Source: Enterobacteriaceae bacterium 89
Lineage (GTDB): Bacteria; Pseudomonadota; Gammaproteobacteria; Enterobacterales; Enterobacteriaceae
DNA: 64,000 bases
Reading direction: 5' to 3'
NCBI GenBank assembly: GCA_014156375.1
Contig: RQJH01000002.1
Span: 1,084,331 to 1,148,330 of the forward strand
The translations under genes were made by a program, and so were the position numbers. The notes below the pieces were generated by a model. It did no database searches, was not told the DNA's origin, and saw nothing but the letters and a program-made list of their open reading frames with translations. How positions within the stretch are numbered: the first letter of the stretch is position 1; each line of letters begins with the position of its first letter. Positions 42,819 through 52,857 of the stretch are shown one piece after another.

Positions 42819-43549
42819 CGTTCGATACGCAGGTTTTTGACGCGGAAGATATCCGCACGGTTGTAGCTGATGGAGAAGTTGAACGCGGTTTTATCGGCAA
42901 GCCGCGTCACTTCGGTAATCTTCAGCATCGGCTGGCCGCTGGCAATGTTCAGCAGGCCAGCCAGCTCGCCATCGAACAGTGCGGCTTCGATGATCGAATC
43001 CGCATCTTTAATTTTCTTGCCGGTAAACTCTTCGATATAGCCGTACAGCGAACCTTCGCGCAGGATACTTTCGGGAATAGTGCTGATAATGCTCTGCGGG
43101 ATATTGCTGTCTTCCACCAGCACCGGATTGCCGTCGAGCAGGCGGATACGGCGGATAAACCAGACGTTATCGCCCGGATTAATTTCCAGATGCTGAGCCA
43201 GTTCGTCATCAGCCTGGATCACCTCAAACTTCAGCAGCTGGCTGCTGACTTTGACGCGCCCCTGAAACTCACGGGAAAAACCGAGGATGCTGTCGCTGGT
43301 TTCATTATTGAGGATATAGACGCTGGTGGCGGTATTCTTCAGCACGAACATGCCTTTACCATGAATACGCTCGATAAACCCTTCCTGCACCAGAATATCC
43401 ATTGCTTTTTGCACGGTGATGCGCGTCACGCCGTACAGCGCCGCCAGCTCGCGCTCCGAGGGAATGCTTTCGCCTTTTTTATAGGTCTGATTGAGGATAT
43501 CGCCTTTGATGCGTTCCTTAATTTCGACGTATTTATGCTGCTTTTGCAT
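42815..43549 (-). CDS. GntR/HutC-family regulator of the sugar locus
   Basis: The 244-residue protein has an N-terminal winged helix (GESIPSERELAALYGVTRITVQKAMDIL) and a C-terminal UTRA ligand-binding domain. HutC-type members such as NagR sense amino-sugar phosphates. It is convergent with the operon and shares the TAA region with the deaminase. The palindrome at the operon promoter is its probable operator. No obvious copy of that palindrome lies before its own start. Confidence 0.92.
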   Translation of the reverse strand: MQKQHKYVEIKERIKGDILNQTYKKGESIPSERELAALYGVTRITVQKAMDILVQEGFIERIHGKGMFVLKNTATSVYILNNETSDSILGFSREFQGRVKVSSQLLKFEVIQADDELAQHLEINPGDNVWFIRRIRLLDGNPVLVEDSNIPQSIISTIPESILREGSLYGYIEEFTGKKIKDADSIIEAALFDGELAGLLNIASGQPMLKITEVTRLADKTAFNFSISYNRADIFRVKNLRIER

Positions 43550-43590
43550 GAGTTCCCTTTAGCTGGCTTATAGATCTGAGCTGTCTGATG

Positions 43591-43730
43591 CCCTCTCCCC
43601 TGCCCTCTCCCACGGGGAGAGGGAGAAAACCAATCGGCTCCGGACAGTTCCCTCCCCCTTGGAAAGAGGAAAAAACCAACCCGCTCCGGACAGTTCCCTC
43701 TCCCTTGGGGAGAGGGTTAGGGAGAGGGGC
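43591..43730. repeat. CCCTCTCCC-type palindromic repeat, copy 1 (with internal duplication)
   Basis: The outer arms CCCTCTCCCCTGCCCTCTCC and GGGAGAGGGTTAGGGAGAGG-like sequence are inverted. The inside contains GCTCCGGACAGTTCCCTC twice (43637-43654 and 43683-43700), 46 bp apart. Related copies are at 54558 and 57940. It stands just after the thiI stop. Confidence 0.85.
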
Positions 43731-43742
43731 GCTCTCTATTGA

Positions 43743-45191
43743 TTAAGGACGATAAACCTTAACATTAGCAAAGCCCTGCTCGCGCAGGTAAAGCGCCTGC
43801 AGGCGGCTCATCACTCCGCGCTCACACCACAGCAGGTAGGTTTTGCTCTGGTCGAGGTCGCCGAACTTAGTGCTCAGCTTATAGAACGGCAGCGAGGCCA
43901 CTGCCACGCCTTCCACTTTCAGCGGCTTGTCGTCCTGCTCGTCGATGGAGCGGATATCGAGGATCACATCATCGGCGCTAAACCCGCTGACGGTTTCCAC
44001 TTCCACCACTTCTTCGCTGGTCTGCTGGGCGATGTCACGGATATCCACGTTGTTGGCTTCAGCCACCACTTTGTCGAGGATCGTGAAATCGAAATTTGCT
44101 TCTTCCGCTTCAATCTTCGCCTTCACCGCTTTGATGGTTGGGCTTTTTGAAATCACGCCGCAGTATTCCGGCATGGTGCGGGCAAAATCTTCGGTGCCGA
44201 TTTCACGCGCCAGATCGATGATGTGCTCTTTGTCGTGAGAAATCAGCGGACGCAGCACCAGGGTATCAGACACGTTGTCGATCAGACGCAGGTTGGTCAG
44301 CGTCTGGCTGGACACCTGGCCCAGCGCTTCGCCGGTCACCAGCGCCTGCACGCCGTAACGTTCTGCGACCTGGGAAGCAGCACGGATCATCATGCGTTTC
44401 AACACCACGCCCATCTGTCCGTCTTCGACTTTTTCAAGGATCTCGCCCACGACTGGCTCAAAGTTGATAGCCACGAAGCGTACGCGATGCGAGCTACCAA
44501 AGCGGTTCCACAGATAGTGAGCCACCTGACGAACGCCGATTTCATGAGCAGCGCCGCCAAGGTTAAAGAAGCAGTAGTGCACGCGGCAACCGCGACGGAT
44601 CAGCATATAGCTGGAAACGCCGGAGTCGAAACCGCCGGAGATCAGCGACATCACGTCTTCCTGAGTCCCGATCGGGAAGCCGCCAATGCCTTCGTAACGT
44701 CCTTTCACCAGCAGCAGGCGATCGTTTTCGATCTCCAGCAGCACGGTTACGTCCGGATCGGTCAGCTTCACGCGCGCCGTTTCAATATGCTGATTCAGAC
44801 CGCCGCCAACGTAGCGCTCAACGTCAATGGAGGTGAACTCATGCTTACCGCGACGTTTTACGCGCACGCAGAAGGATTTACCTTCCAGCTTTTCGCGCCA
44901 CAGCGGCAGGGTTTGCTCAAAAATATCGTGCATGGAGGTGAAAGGAACGTCTTCCACTTCCAGAATATGGTGGATGCCGGGAATGCGGGTCAGCGCATCG
45001 CGGATAACCGGACGCTGATTTTCATCTTTGGCGCGAACCTCGATGTGATCCCAGTGGCGGACGACGGCCAGCGTCTCGTCGTAGCTCTTCAGTACGTTAC
45101 GAATGTTGCCAGTCAGCATCTTTATAAAGCGCAAGCGCACAGATTGGCTTTTGATGGTGATTTCCGGGAACAATTTAATGATAAACTTCAT
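43743..45191 (-). CDS. thiI: tRNA 4-thiouridine sulfurtransferase / thiazole sulfur carrier ThiI
   Basis: The 482-residue protein has a THUMP RNA-binding domain, a PP-loop adenylation site ([14 protein letters not shown]) and a C-terminal rhodanese domain with the persulfide cysteine in [13 protein letters not shown]. It makes s4U8 in tRNA and supplies sulfur for the thiamine thiazole. The start [15 protein letters not shown] equals the E. coli start; an in-frame 42-codon extension lacks conservation. It is divergent from xseB. Confidence 0.97.
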   Translation of the reverse strand: MKFIIKLFPEITIKSQSVRLRFIKMLTGNIRNVLKSYDETLAVVRHWDHIEVRAKDENQRPVIRDALTRIPGIHHILEVEDVPFTSMHDIFEQTLPLWREKLEGKSFCVRVKRRGKHEFTSIDVERYVGGGLNQHIETARVKLTDPDVTVLLEIENDRLLLVKGRYEGIGGFPIGTQEDVMSLISGGFDSGVSSYMLIRRGCRVHYCFFNLGGAAHEIGVRQVAHYLWNRFGSSHRVRFVAINFEPVVGEILEKVEDGQMGVVLKRMMIRAASQVAERYGVQALVTGEALGQVSSQTLTNLRLIDNVSDTLVLRPLISHDKEHIIDLAREIGTEDFARTMPEYCGVISKSPTIKAVKAKIEAEEANFDFTILDKVVAEANNVDIRDIAQQTSEEVVEVETVSGFSADDVILDIRSIDEQDDKPLKVEGVAVASLPFYKLSTKFGDLDQSKTYLLWCERGVMSRLQALYLREQGFANVKVYRP

Positions 45192-45392
45192 GGCGGCAAT
45201 GGTTCGTTGGCAAGCCTGTGATGGCTTGTAATGGAAAGAAAGTGCAGCAGCCCATACCGGCGGCTGCATCCAGGCGCGCAAGTATATCACCAACACGAGC
45301 AAGCTGCGCGTTACCATTATGCGTTATTTCATCTGCCCCCGGACTTGGTTACCATAGACAGGTCGCGACATAACAAGAGTCAAACATTCACT

Positions 45393-45635
45393 ATGCCAAA
45401 GAAAAATGAAGCGCCCGCTACTTTCGAAAGCGCACTGACTGAACTTGAACAGATTGTCTCCCGTCTCGAAAACGGCGATCTGCCGCTTGAAGAAGCGCTC
45501 AACGAATTTGAACGCGGCGTCGGGCTGGCGCGTCAGGGCCAGGTGAAACTGCAACAGGCCGAGCAGCGTGTCCAAATCCTGCTGGCCGATAACGAAGAAA
45601 CCCCGCTGACCCCTTTCACGCCGGACGCTGAGTAA
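45393..45635 (+). CDS. xseB: Exodeoxyribonuclease VII small subunit
   Basis: The 80-residue protein shows the XseB helical signature [20 protein letters not shown] followed by [20 protein letters not shown]. It binds XseA to form exonuclease VII. Only one base separates it from ispA, at the head of the xseB-ispA-dxs-yajO operon. Confidence 0.96.
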   Translation: MPKKNEAPATFESALTELEQIVSRLENGDLPLEEALNEFERGVGLARQGQVKLQQAEQRVQILLADNEETPLTPFTPDAE

Positions 45636-45636
45636 T

Positions 45637-46536
45637 ATGGATTTTTCGCAACAGCTACAGGGCTGCGTTGAGCGAGCCAACAACGCGCTGCGTCAGTTTA
45701 TCGCCCCGCAGCCCTTTCAGAACACTCCTCTGGTTGAAGCCATGCACTATGGCGCACTATTAGGCGGTAAACGTCTGCGCCCGTTTTTGGTTTACGCCAC
45801 AGGCCGTATGTTCAACGTCAGCCTGTCTACGCTGGATGCGCCCGCTGCGGCGGTTGAGTGCATTCACGCCTACTCGCTGATCCACGACGATCTGCCAGCG
45901 ATGGACGACGACGATCTGCGTCGCGGGCAGCCGACCTGCCACATCAAATATGGCGAAGCTAACGCCATTCTGGCGGGCGATGCGCTGCAAACGCTGGCGT
46001 TCTCTATACTGAGTGATGCGCCAATGCCTGAAGTCAGCGATCGCTTCCGTCTGGCGATGGTTTCAGAGCTTGCGCAGGCGAGCGGCGTCGCCGGCATGTG
46101 CGGCGGTCAGGCGTTGGATCTGGAAGCCGAAGGCAAGCAGGTTGATCTCCAGGCGCTGGAGCGTATTCATCGCCATAAAACCGGCGCGCTGATCCGCTCA
46201 GCCGTTCGTCTTGGCGCCCTGAGCGCAGGCGAACAGGGCAAAGCCGCTCTGCCGGTGCTGGATAAATACGCCGAGTGCGTTGGCCTCGCCTTCCAGGTGC
46301 AGGATGACATTCTGGATGTGGTGGGGGATACTGCGACCCTTGGCAAACGCCAGGGTGCCGATCAGCAGTTAGGCAAAAGCACCTACCCTGCCCTGTTGGG
46401 TCTTGAGCAAGCCCAAAGTAAAGCCCGTGATCTCATTGAAGAGGCCCGCCAGTCGCTGAAGGTACTGGCCGCGCAGTCTCTGGACACCACGGCACTGGAA
46501 GCGCTAGCGAATTACATTATTCAGCGCGATAAATAA
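45637..46536 (+). CDS. ispA: Farnesyl diphosphate synthase IspA
   Basis: The 299-residue prenyl transferase has the first aspartate-rich motif HDDLPAMDDDDLRRG and the second QVQDDILDVVGD. It condenses IPP with DMAPP/GPP to give FPP, the precursor of quinone side chains, undecaprenyl phosphate and haem O. It is translationally close to xseB and followed by dxs, so precursor synthesis and use are co-expressed. Confidence 0.98.
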   Translation: MDFSQQLQGCVERANNALRQFIAPQPFQNTPLVEAMHYGALLGGKRLRPFLVYATGRMFNVSLSTLDAPAAAVECIHAYSLIHDDLPAMDDDDLRRGQPTCHIKYGEANAILAGDALQTLAFSILSDAPMPEVSDRFRLAMVSELAQASGVAGMCGGQALDLEAEGKQVDLQALERIHRHKTGALIRSAVRLGALSAGEQGKAALPVLDKYAECVGLAFQVQDDILDVVGDTATLGKRQGADQQLGKSTYPALLGLEQAQSKARDLIEEARQSLKVLAAQSLDTTALEALANYIIQRDK

Positions 46537-46558
46537 AAAAATACCACGATGAGCCCCT

Positions 46559-48421
46559 ATGAGTTTTGATATTGCCAAATACCCGACGCTGGCACTGGTG
46601 GAATCCACTCAGGAATTGCGTCTGTTGCCAAAAGAGAGCCTGCCGAAGCTTTGCGACGAGCTGCGTCGCTACCTGCTCGACAGCGTGAGCCGCTCCAGCG
46701 GACACTTCGCCTCCGGGCTTGGCACGGTGGAACTCACCGTGGCGCTGCACTATGTCTACAACACGCCGTTCGACCAGCTAGTCTGGGACGTAGGACATCA
46801 GGCCTATCCGCATAAAATTCTGACCGGGCGTCGCGACCGCATCGGCACGATTCGCCAGAAAGGCGGCCTGCATCCGTTCCCGTGGCGCGGTGAAAGCGAG
46901 TTCGACGTGCTGAGCGTCGGCCACTCCTCAACCTCAATTTCCGCTGGCATCGGCATCGCCGTGGCGGCCGAAAAAGAAGGCAAACAGCGCCGCACCGTCT
47001 GCGTGATTGGCGATGGCGCCATCACCGCCGGTATGGCTTTTGAAGCCATGAACCACGCAGGTGATATCAAACCTGACATGCTGGTTATCCTCAACGATAA
47101 CGAGATGTCGATTTCCGAGAACGTCGGTGCGCTGAACAACCATCTGGCGCAGCTGCTTTCCGGCAAGCTTTACTCCTCGCTGCGCGAAGGTGGCAAGAAA
47201 GTGTTCTCCGGCGTGCCGCCGATTAAAGAACTGCTGAAGCGCACCGAAGAGCATATCAAAGGCATGGTGGTGCCGGGCACGCTGTTTGAAGAGCTGGGCT
47301 TTAACTACATCGGTCCGGTTGACGGTCACGACGTACTGGGCCTGATCAGCACCCTGAAGAACATGCGCGACCTGAAAGGCCCGCAGTTCCTGCACATCAT
47401 GACCAAGAAAGGGCGTGGTTACGAGCCTGCGGAAAAAGATCCAATCACTTTCCACGCCGTACCAAAATTCGATCACACCAGCGGCGTGCTGCCGAAAAGC
47501 AGCGGAGGCCTGCCGTCCTACTCCAAAATCTTCGGCAACTGGCTGTGCGAAACCGCCGCCAAAGACAACAAGCTGATGGCGATCACTCCGGCAATGCGTG
47601 AAGGCTCCGGCATGGTCGAGTTTTCGAAGCAGTATCCGGACCAGTATTTCGACGTCGCTATTGCCGAACAGCATGCGGTGACCTTCGCCGCAGGCCTGGC
47701 GATCGGCGGCTACAAGCCTGTGGTGGCGATTTACTCCACCTTCCTGCAGCGCGCCTACGATCAGGTGATCCACGACGTGGCGATCCAGAAGCTGCCGGTG
47801 CTGTTTGCCATCGACCGTGCGGGAATTGTCGGCGCTGACGGCCAGACCCATCAGGGCGCGTTCGATCTCTCGTTCCTGCGCTGCATCCCGGATATGGTGA
47901 TCATGACGCCGAGCGACGAGAACGAATGTCGCCAGATGCTCTTCACCGGTTATCACTACAACGAAGGCCCAAGCGCCGTGCGCTATCCGCGCGGCAACGG
48001 CACCGGTGCAGAGCTGGCTCCTCTGGAAAAACTGCCGCTCGGCAAAGGTATCGTTAAACGTCAGGGTGAGAAAATTGCCATTCTGAACTTCGGTACTCTG
48101 CTGGCAGACGCCGCTGTAGTGGCAGAAAAGCTCAACGCCACGCTGGTGGATATGCGCTTTGTCAAACCGCTGGATGAATCGCTGATCCTCGAGATGGCAG
48201 CCCGTCATGAAGCGCTGGTGACGCTGGAAGAAAACGCCATCATGGGTGGCGCAGGCAGCGGCGTGAACGAAGTGCTGATGGCGCACCGTAAACCGGTGCC
48301 GGTCCTGAATCTCGGCCTGCCGGATATGTTTATCCCGCAGGGAACGCAGGAAGAGGCCCGGGCCGCCATTGGCCTCGACGCCGAAGGAATCGAAGCGAAA
48401 ATCACGGCCTGGCTGGCCTGA
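46559..48421 (+). CDS. dxs: 1-deoxy-D-xylulose-5-phosphate synthase Dxs
   Basis: The 620-residue thiamine-diphosphate enzyme catalyses the first step of the MEP isoprenoid pathway. It has the ThDP/Mg motif [15 protein letters not shown]-(N)-NDN and the transketolase pyrimidine domain ([20 protein letters not shown]). The 22-bp gap from ispA contains an overlapping ATG that stops after six codons, so the start at 46559 is the only workable one. Confidence 0.98.
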   Translation: MSFDIAKYPTLALVESTQELRLLPKESLPKLCDELRRYLLDSVSRSSGHFASGLGTVELTVALHYVYNTPFDQLVWDVGHQAYPHKILTGRRDRIGTIRQKGGLHPFPWRGESEFDVLSVGHSSTSISAGIGIAVAAEKEGKQRRTVCVIGDGAITAGMAFEAMNHAGDIKPDMLVILNDNEMSISENVGALNNHLAQLLSGKLYSSLREGGKKVFSGVPPIKELLKRTEEHIKGMVVPGTLFEELGFNYIGPVDGHDVLGLISTLKNMRDLKGPQFLHIMTKKGRGYEPAEKDPITFHAVPKFDHTSGVLPKSSGGLPSYSKIFGNWLCETAAKDNKLMAITPAMREGSGMVEFSKQYPDQYFDVAIAEQHAVTFAAGLAIGGYKPVVAIYSTFLQRAYDQVIHDVAIQKLPVLFAIDRAGIVGADGQTHQGAFDLSFLRCIPDMVIMTPSDENECRQMLFTGYHYNEGPSAVRYPRGNGTGAELAPLEKLPLGKGIVKRQGEKIAILNFGTLLADAAVVAEKLNATLVDMRFVKPLDESLILEMAARHEALVTLEENAIMGGAGSGVNEVLMAHRKPVPVLNLGLPDMFIPQGTQEEARAAIGLDAEGIEAKITAWLA

Positions 48422-48480
48422 TCCCTCCCCCTTTCCCCTCCTGCTATGCTTAACATTATGTTCATCGCAGGAGTGGAACC

Positions 48481-49455
48481 ATGCAATACAACAAATTAGG
48501 AACGACCGACCTCAACGTCTCCCGCCTTTGCCTGGGCTGCATGACCTTTGGCGAACCAGATCGCGGCAACCACGCGTGGACGCTGCCGGAAGAGAGCAGC
48601 CGCCCAATTATCAAACACGCGCTGGAAGGCGGTATCAACTTCTTCGACACCGCCAACAGCTATTCCGACGGCAGCAGCGAAGAGATTGTTGGCCGGGCGC
48701 TGCGCGACTTTGCCCGTCGTGAAGACGTGGTGGTAGCGACCAAGGTTTATCACCAGACGGGCGATCTGCCACAAGGGCTCTCCCGTGCGCAAATCCTGCG
48801 CTCTATCGACGACAGCCTGCGCCGCCTGGGGATGGAGTACGTTGACCTGCTGCAAATTCACCGCTGGGATTACAACACCCCGATTGAAGAGACGCTGGAA
48901 GCCCTGAACGACGTGGTGAAGGCCGGGAAAGCGCGCTATATCGGCGCGTCCTCGATGCACGCGTCCCAGTTTGCTCAGGCGCTGGAATTGCAGAAGCAGC
49001 ACGGCTGGGCACGCTTCGTCACCATGCAGGATCACTACAATCTGATTTACCGCGAGGAAGAGCGTGAGATGCTGCCTCTGTGCTACCAGGAAGGCGTAGC
49101 AGTCATTCCGTGGAGTCCGCTGGCGCGCGGTCGGCTGACGCGTCCGTGGGGCGAAACCACCGCCCGCGTGGTGTCTGATGAATTCGGGAAAACGCTGTAC
49201 AACTCGACGGAAGAGAATGACGCGCAAATCGCAGAACGCCTGGCAGGCGTGGCGGAAGAACTGAATGTCACCCGCGCTCAGGCCGCTTTAGCGTGGCTGC
49301 TGAGTAAACCAGGCGTAGCCGCGCCGATTATCGGCACGTCCAGGGAAGAGCAGTTGGATGAGTTGCTGAATGCGGTGGATATCACGCTGAAACCGGAACA
49401 AATTGCCGAACTGGAAACCCCTTACCAGCAGCATCCGGTGGTGGGCTTTAAATAA
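48481..49455 (+). CDS. yajO: Aldo/keto reductase YajO
   Basis: The 324-residue NADPH-dependent aldo/keto reductase has the tetrad region FFDTANSYSDGSSEE, VVVATKVY and the histidine in LLQIHRWD. E. coli YajO can form 1-deoxyxylulose 5-phosphate from ribulose 5-phosphate, which fits its place after dxs. In E. coli the next gene is pgpA; here it faces ushA across a REP element. Confidence 0.95.
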   Translation: MQYNKLGTTDLNVSRLCLGCMTFGEPDRGNHAWTLPEESSRPIIKHALEGGINFFDTANSYSDGSSEEIVGRALRDFARREDVVVATKVYHQTGDLPQGLSRAQILRSIDDSLRRLGMEYVDLLQIHRWDYNTPIEETLEALNDVVKAGKARYIGASSMHASQFAQALELQKQHGWARFVTMQDHYNLIYREEEREMLPLCYQEGVAVIPWSPLARGRLTRPWGETTARVVSDEFGKTLYNSTEENDAQIAERLAGVAEELNVTRAQAALAWLLSKPGVAAPIIGTSREEQLDELLNAVDITLKPEQIAELETPYQQHPVVGFK

Positions 49456-49477
49456 TCTGGATCCTGAACCCCCTGAT

Positions 49478-49568
49478 TGCCTGATGGCGCTTCGCTTACC
49501 GGGCCTGGAACATCAGTTCGTAGGTCCGGTAAGGCGCCAGCCGCCACCGGGCAATCAGCCACCGGGCA
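49478..49568. repeat. REP/BIME cluster between yajO and ushA
   Basis: TGCCTGATGGCGCTTCGCTT (from 49478), the opposing GTAGGTCCGGTAAGGCGCC (from 49520) and two CCACCGGGCA tails form at least two to three REP units. It marks the second junction of the rearranged block. Confidence 0.88.
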
Positions 49569-49575
49569 TTTTAGC

Positions 49576-51228
49576 TTACTGCCAGCTCACTTCGCCTTTC
49601 GGTTCGTAAGCATTCACATCCAGCGGTGAGTTCTGTTCGATATACTGCTTCAGCACTTCCGCATCAATAAAGCCGGTATTCACATAGCCAGGTTTACTAT
49701 CGATTTTCGGATAACCATCGCCGCCGGTCGCATTAAAACTGAGCGTCGCCATACGGTAGTTTTTCGCCGGATCGACGGGCTCGCCTTTGATTTTCAGATC
49801 GGTTAGCTGACCATTTTTCGCCACAAAGCTGACGTTGGCAAACTGCGGATAAGCCCCGGAATCTGGCTTCATCTGCGCAACCGCAGTCAGATAATCCGTT
49901 GCTTCTTTGCCCGTCATATCGGCATACACCACGATGTTGCCGAACGGCTGGACCTTCAGCACGTCTTTGTAGGTGATTTTGCCCGCTTCAATGGAGTCAC
50001 GAATACCGCCGCCGCTCATCACCGCAAAATCAGCGCTGGTGCGCGCCATCTGCGCCGCTAACAGCAGGTGGCCCATGTTGGTCTGCACAAAGCGCACTTT
50101 GCTGCGGTCACCTTCCAGATGCCCGTTCACCTCACCGATTTTCACGTCGAGCTGCGCTTTGCCTTTGTTCTGGAACGGCGTCAGCAGCGACAGCATCTGC
50201 GGGTTTTCCGGGATCTGTGGGGTATAAAGTACGCGCTCACTTTGCCCGTTATCGTAGGTCACTTTTTTCTTCAGGTTGACCGGGATCAGCTGATAGTGCA
50301 CCAGCTTCATTTCGCCGTTGCGGAATTCAAAATCCGCACGGCCTACGTATTTGCCCCACTCGTGCGCCTGCACAATCCAGATCCCGTTCTGACGGTCTGG
50401 CGCACACGGCGTGCCAGGCACGTAATCCACCTGCTTTTTGTTCTCTGAAGCCATGCACACCGGATCCTGTGAGTGACCACCCACAATCATCGCCAGTGAA
50501 CCGGCAGGTAGGCTGCGGGCCATCTCAACATCGCCCGGCGCGTTGGAGCCATGATCGCCGTTGTCGTAATGACCCATGTGCGTCGCCGCGAGGATAATGT
50601 CCGGCTTCTGCGTTTGCTGCAGCTCCTGGATCACCAGCTTTGCTTCTTCCGCTGGCTTGTGAAATTCAATGTCGGTGAAGTTTTCCGGGTTGCCGATTTT
50701 GGCGGTGTCGTCGGTGGTTAACCCAATCACCGCAATTTTCAGCCCCTGACGGTTAAACAGCGCCCAGGGTTTAAACAGGCGCTGGCCGGTGCTTTTCTGG
50801 TAGATGTTGGCGGAAATGAACGGGAATTTGGCCCATTTTTCCTGCTGGCGCAGCACGCTCAGCGGATTGTCGAATTCGTGGTTGCCGACGGCCATCGCGT
50901 CGTAGCCGATCAGGTTCATCCCTTTGAAATCAGGCTCTGCATCCTGCAAATCAGATTCCGGCACGCCGGTATTAATGTCGCCGCCGGACAGCAGCAGCAC
51001 GCTGCCGCCCTCGGCCGCCACTTCCTTACGGATGCCGTCCACCAGCGTTTTTTGCGCCGCGAGGCCGTATTCACCGTATTCACTGCGCCAGAAGTGACCG
51101 TGATGATCGTTGGTATGCAGAATGGTGATTTTGTAGGTCTTATCCCGCTCGTATGCCTGTGCCTGAAGCCCGGTTAACAGGCCTGCTGCCAGCATGGCCA
51201 ACACCACGCCGCGTTTCAACAATCTCAT
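49576..51228 (-). CDS. ushA: Periplasmic UDP-sugar hydrolase / 5'-nucleotidase UshA
   Basis: The 550-residue protein has a signal peptide (LLKRGVVLAMLAAGLLTGLQAQA). Metallophosphoesterase motifs follow: TILHTNDHHGHFW, AVGNHEFDN, ATHMGHYDNGDH and GGHSQDP. The C-terminal substrate domain contains SFNATGGDGYPKI. It degrades nucleotides and UDP-sugars in the periplasm for salvage. It is divergent from fsr. Confidence 0.98.
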   Translation of the reverse strand: MRLLKRGVVLAMLAAGLLTGLQAQAYERDKTYKITILHTNDHHGHFWRSEYGEYGLAAQKTLVDGIRKEVAAEGGSVLLLSGGDINTGVPESDLQDAEPDFKGMNLIGYDAMAVGNHEFDNPLSVLRQQEKWAKFPFISANIYQKSTGQRLFKPWALFNRQGLKIAVIGLTTDDTAKIGNPENFTDIEFHKPAEEAKLVIQELQQTQKPDIILAATHMGHYDNGDHGSNAPGDVEMARSLPAGSLAMIVGGHSQDPVCMASENKKQVDYVPGTPCAPDRQNGIWIVQAHEWGKYVGRADFEFRNGEMKLVHYQLIPVNLKKKVTYDNGQSERVLYTPQIPENPQMLSLLTPFQNKGKAQLDVKIGEVNGHLEGDRSKVRFVQTNMGHLLLAAQMARTSADFAVMSGGGIRDSIEAGKITYKDVLKVQPFGNIVVYADMTGKEATDYLTAVAQMKPDSGAYPQFANVSFVAKNGQLTDLKIKGEPVDPAKNYRMATLSFNATGGDGYPKIDSKPGYVNTGFIDAEVLKQYIEQNSPLDVNAYEPKGEVSWQ

Positions 51229-51402
51229 GACTCTCTCCCTGAACGAATTTCAACTGCCGAAATTACAATGAGTAACAAGCTTAGACAAATATGTTTTCAG
51301 ATTTGAGACTTTCTTCAAACGTCTGAGACGGTTATCTTAGCCTGATAATGATTACAGACCAGAAAGTCCCCAACGTCGCTAAATCAACTTTAAGTGAATT
51401 CT

Positions 51403-52623
51403 ATGGCTATCAGTGAAACCAGTCCGACCCTGCCGGGAGCCTCTGCGCCGCAGCAGCAGGCGAAAACTTCTTTTCGTATTCTGGGTGCGATAAGTCTGTC
51501 GCACCTGCTCAACGACATGATCCAGTCGCTGATCCTGGCGATTTATCCGCTGCTACAGAATGAGTTCTCGCTCACCTTCGTGCAAATCGGGATGATCACC
51601 CTGACCTTCCAGCTCACCTCTTCACTGCTTCAGCCGGTGGTGGGCTACTGGACCGACAAATATCCGATGCCGTGGTCCTTGCCGATTGGCATGTGCTTTA
51701 CGATGAGCGGGCTGGTACTGCTGGCGATGGCGGGTAGCTTCGAAGCGGTAGTGCTTGCCGCAGCGCTGGTCGGTACGGGTTCCTCCGTCTTCCATCCGGA
51801 ATCTTCCCGCGTCGCGCGCATGGCTTCCGGCGGTCGTCACGGGCTTGCCCAGTCGATCTTCCAGGTAGGCGGTAACTTCGGCAGTTCCTTGGGGCCGTTG
51901 CTGGCAGCGGTGATTATCGCGCCGTATGGCAAAGGCAACGTGGGCTGGTTTGTGCTGGCGGCGCTGCTGGCAATTGTGGTGCTGGCGCAAATCAGCCGCT
52001 GGTATGCCGCGCAGCATCGTATTAATAAGGGCAAACCTAAAGCGACCATTATTAATCCTCTGCCGCGTAACAAAGTGGTGCTGGCGGTTTGCGTCCTGCT
52101 AATGCTGATTTTCTCGAAATATTTCTATATGGCGAGCATCAGCAGCTATTACACCTTTTATCTGATGCACAAGTTTGGACTTTCTATCCAAAATGCACAG
52201 ATACATTTGTTTGCTTTCCTGTTCGCCGTTGCTGCCGGCACCGTGATTGGCGGGCCCGTTGGCGATAAGATTGGGCGTAAATATGTGATTTGGGGCTCTA
52301 TCCTTGGCGTTGCGCCGTTCACCCTTATTTTGCCTTACGCCACTCTTGAATGGACGGGCATTTTGACGGTGATTATTGGATTTATCCTTGCTTCGGCATT
52401 TTCCGCCATTCTGGTGTATGCCCAGGAGCTGTTACCGGGCCGAATTGGCATGGTTTCCGGTCTTTTCTTCGGTTTCGCTTTTGGCATGGGTGGCCTGGGA
52501 GCCGCGGTACTTGGGGTGGTTGCTGACCACACCAGTATCGAAGAGGTCTATAAAATCTGTGCTTTCCTGCCATTACTGGGGATGTTGACCATATTCCTGC
52601 CTGATAACCGCCATAAAGCCTGA
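51403..52623 (+). CDS. fsr: MFS efflux protein Fsr (fosmidomycin resistance)
   Basis: The 406-residue, twelve-helix MFS protein matches E. coli Fsr, with SLSHLLNDMIQSLILAIYPL, GTGSSVFHPESSRVARMASG and the motif-A loop GPVGDKIGRKYV. Overexpression of fsr confers fosmidomycin resistance in E. coli; fosmidomycin blocks the MEP pathway that dxs starts. The natural substrate is unknown. ATG at 51403 is preferred over a GTG three codons upstream. Confidence 0.95.
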   Translation: MAISETSPTLPGASAPQQQAKTSFRILGAISLSHLLNDMIQSLILAIYPLLQNEFSLTFVQIGMITLTFQLTSSLLQPVVGYWTDKYPMPWSLPIGMCFTMSGLVLLAMAGSFEAVVLAAALVGTGSSVFHPESSRVARMASGGRHGLAQSIFQVGGNFGSSLGPLLAAVIIAPYGKGNVGWFVLAALLAIVVLAQISRWYAAQHRINKGKPKATIINPLPRNKVVLAVCVLLMLIFSKYFYMASISSYYTFYLMHKFGLSIQNAQIHLFAFLFAVAAGTVIGGPVGDKIGRKYVIWGSILGVAPFTLILPYATLEWTGILTVIIGFILASAFSAILVYAQELLPGRIGMVSGLFFGFAFGMGGLGAAVLGVVADHTSIEEVYKICAFLPLLGMLTIFLPDNRHKA

Positions 52624-52857
52624 TTTCCACGCCGCCAGAATGCAGTTCTGGCGGCGATTACCCTGCGATTTTACGCGGTTATCCGCACTTTACCCCTCTC
52701 CTTTTCCGATTCGTGCGTTTATCGCATCAAATTCAGATTTTCGTCAAAATTCAACAATTATTCATAAACAAAGCCAATGGAATTGTCATAAACTATTTAT
52801 CGGGTTTCTGATTCATCTGAGTCAGAAATGGACACCTGCACAACGAAAGGAGACGGA

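Noticed and set aside
43591-43730. Possible CRISPR-like array
   Set aside because: Only two imperfect internal units are present, the flanks are inverted rather than direct repeats, and no cas genes are nearby. It is an intergenic palindromic repeat.
46934-48286. 450-codon minus-strand frame opposite dxs
   Set aside because: It is antisense to a highly conserved gene, has no motif and has biased composition.
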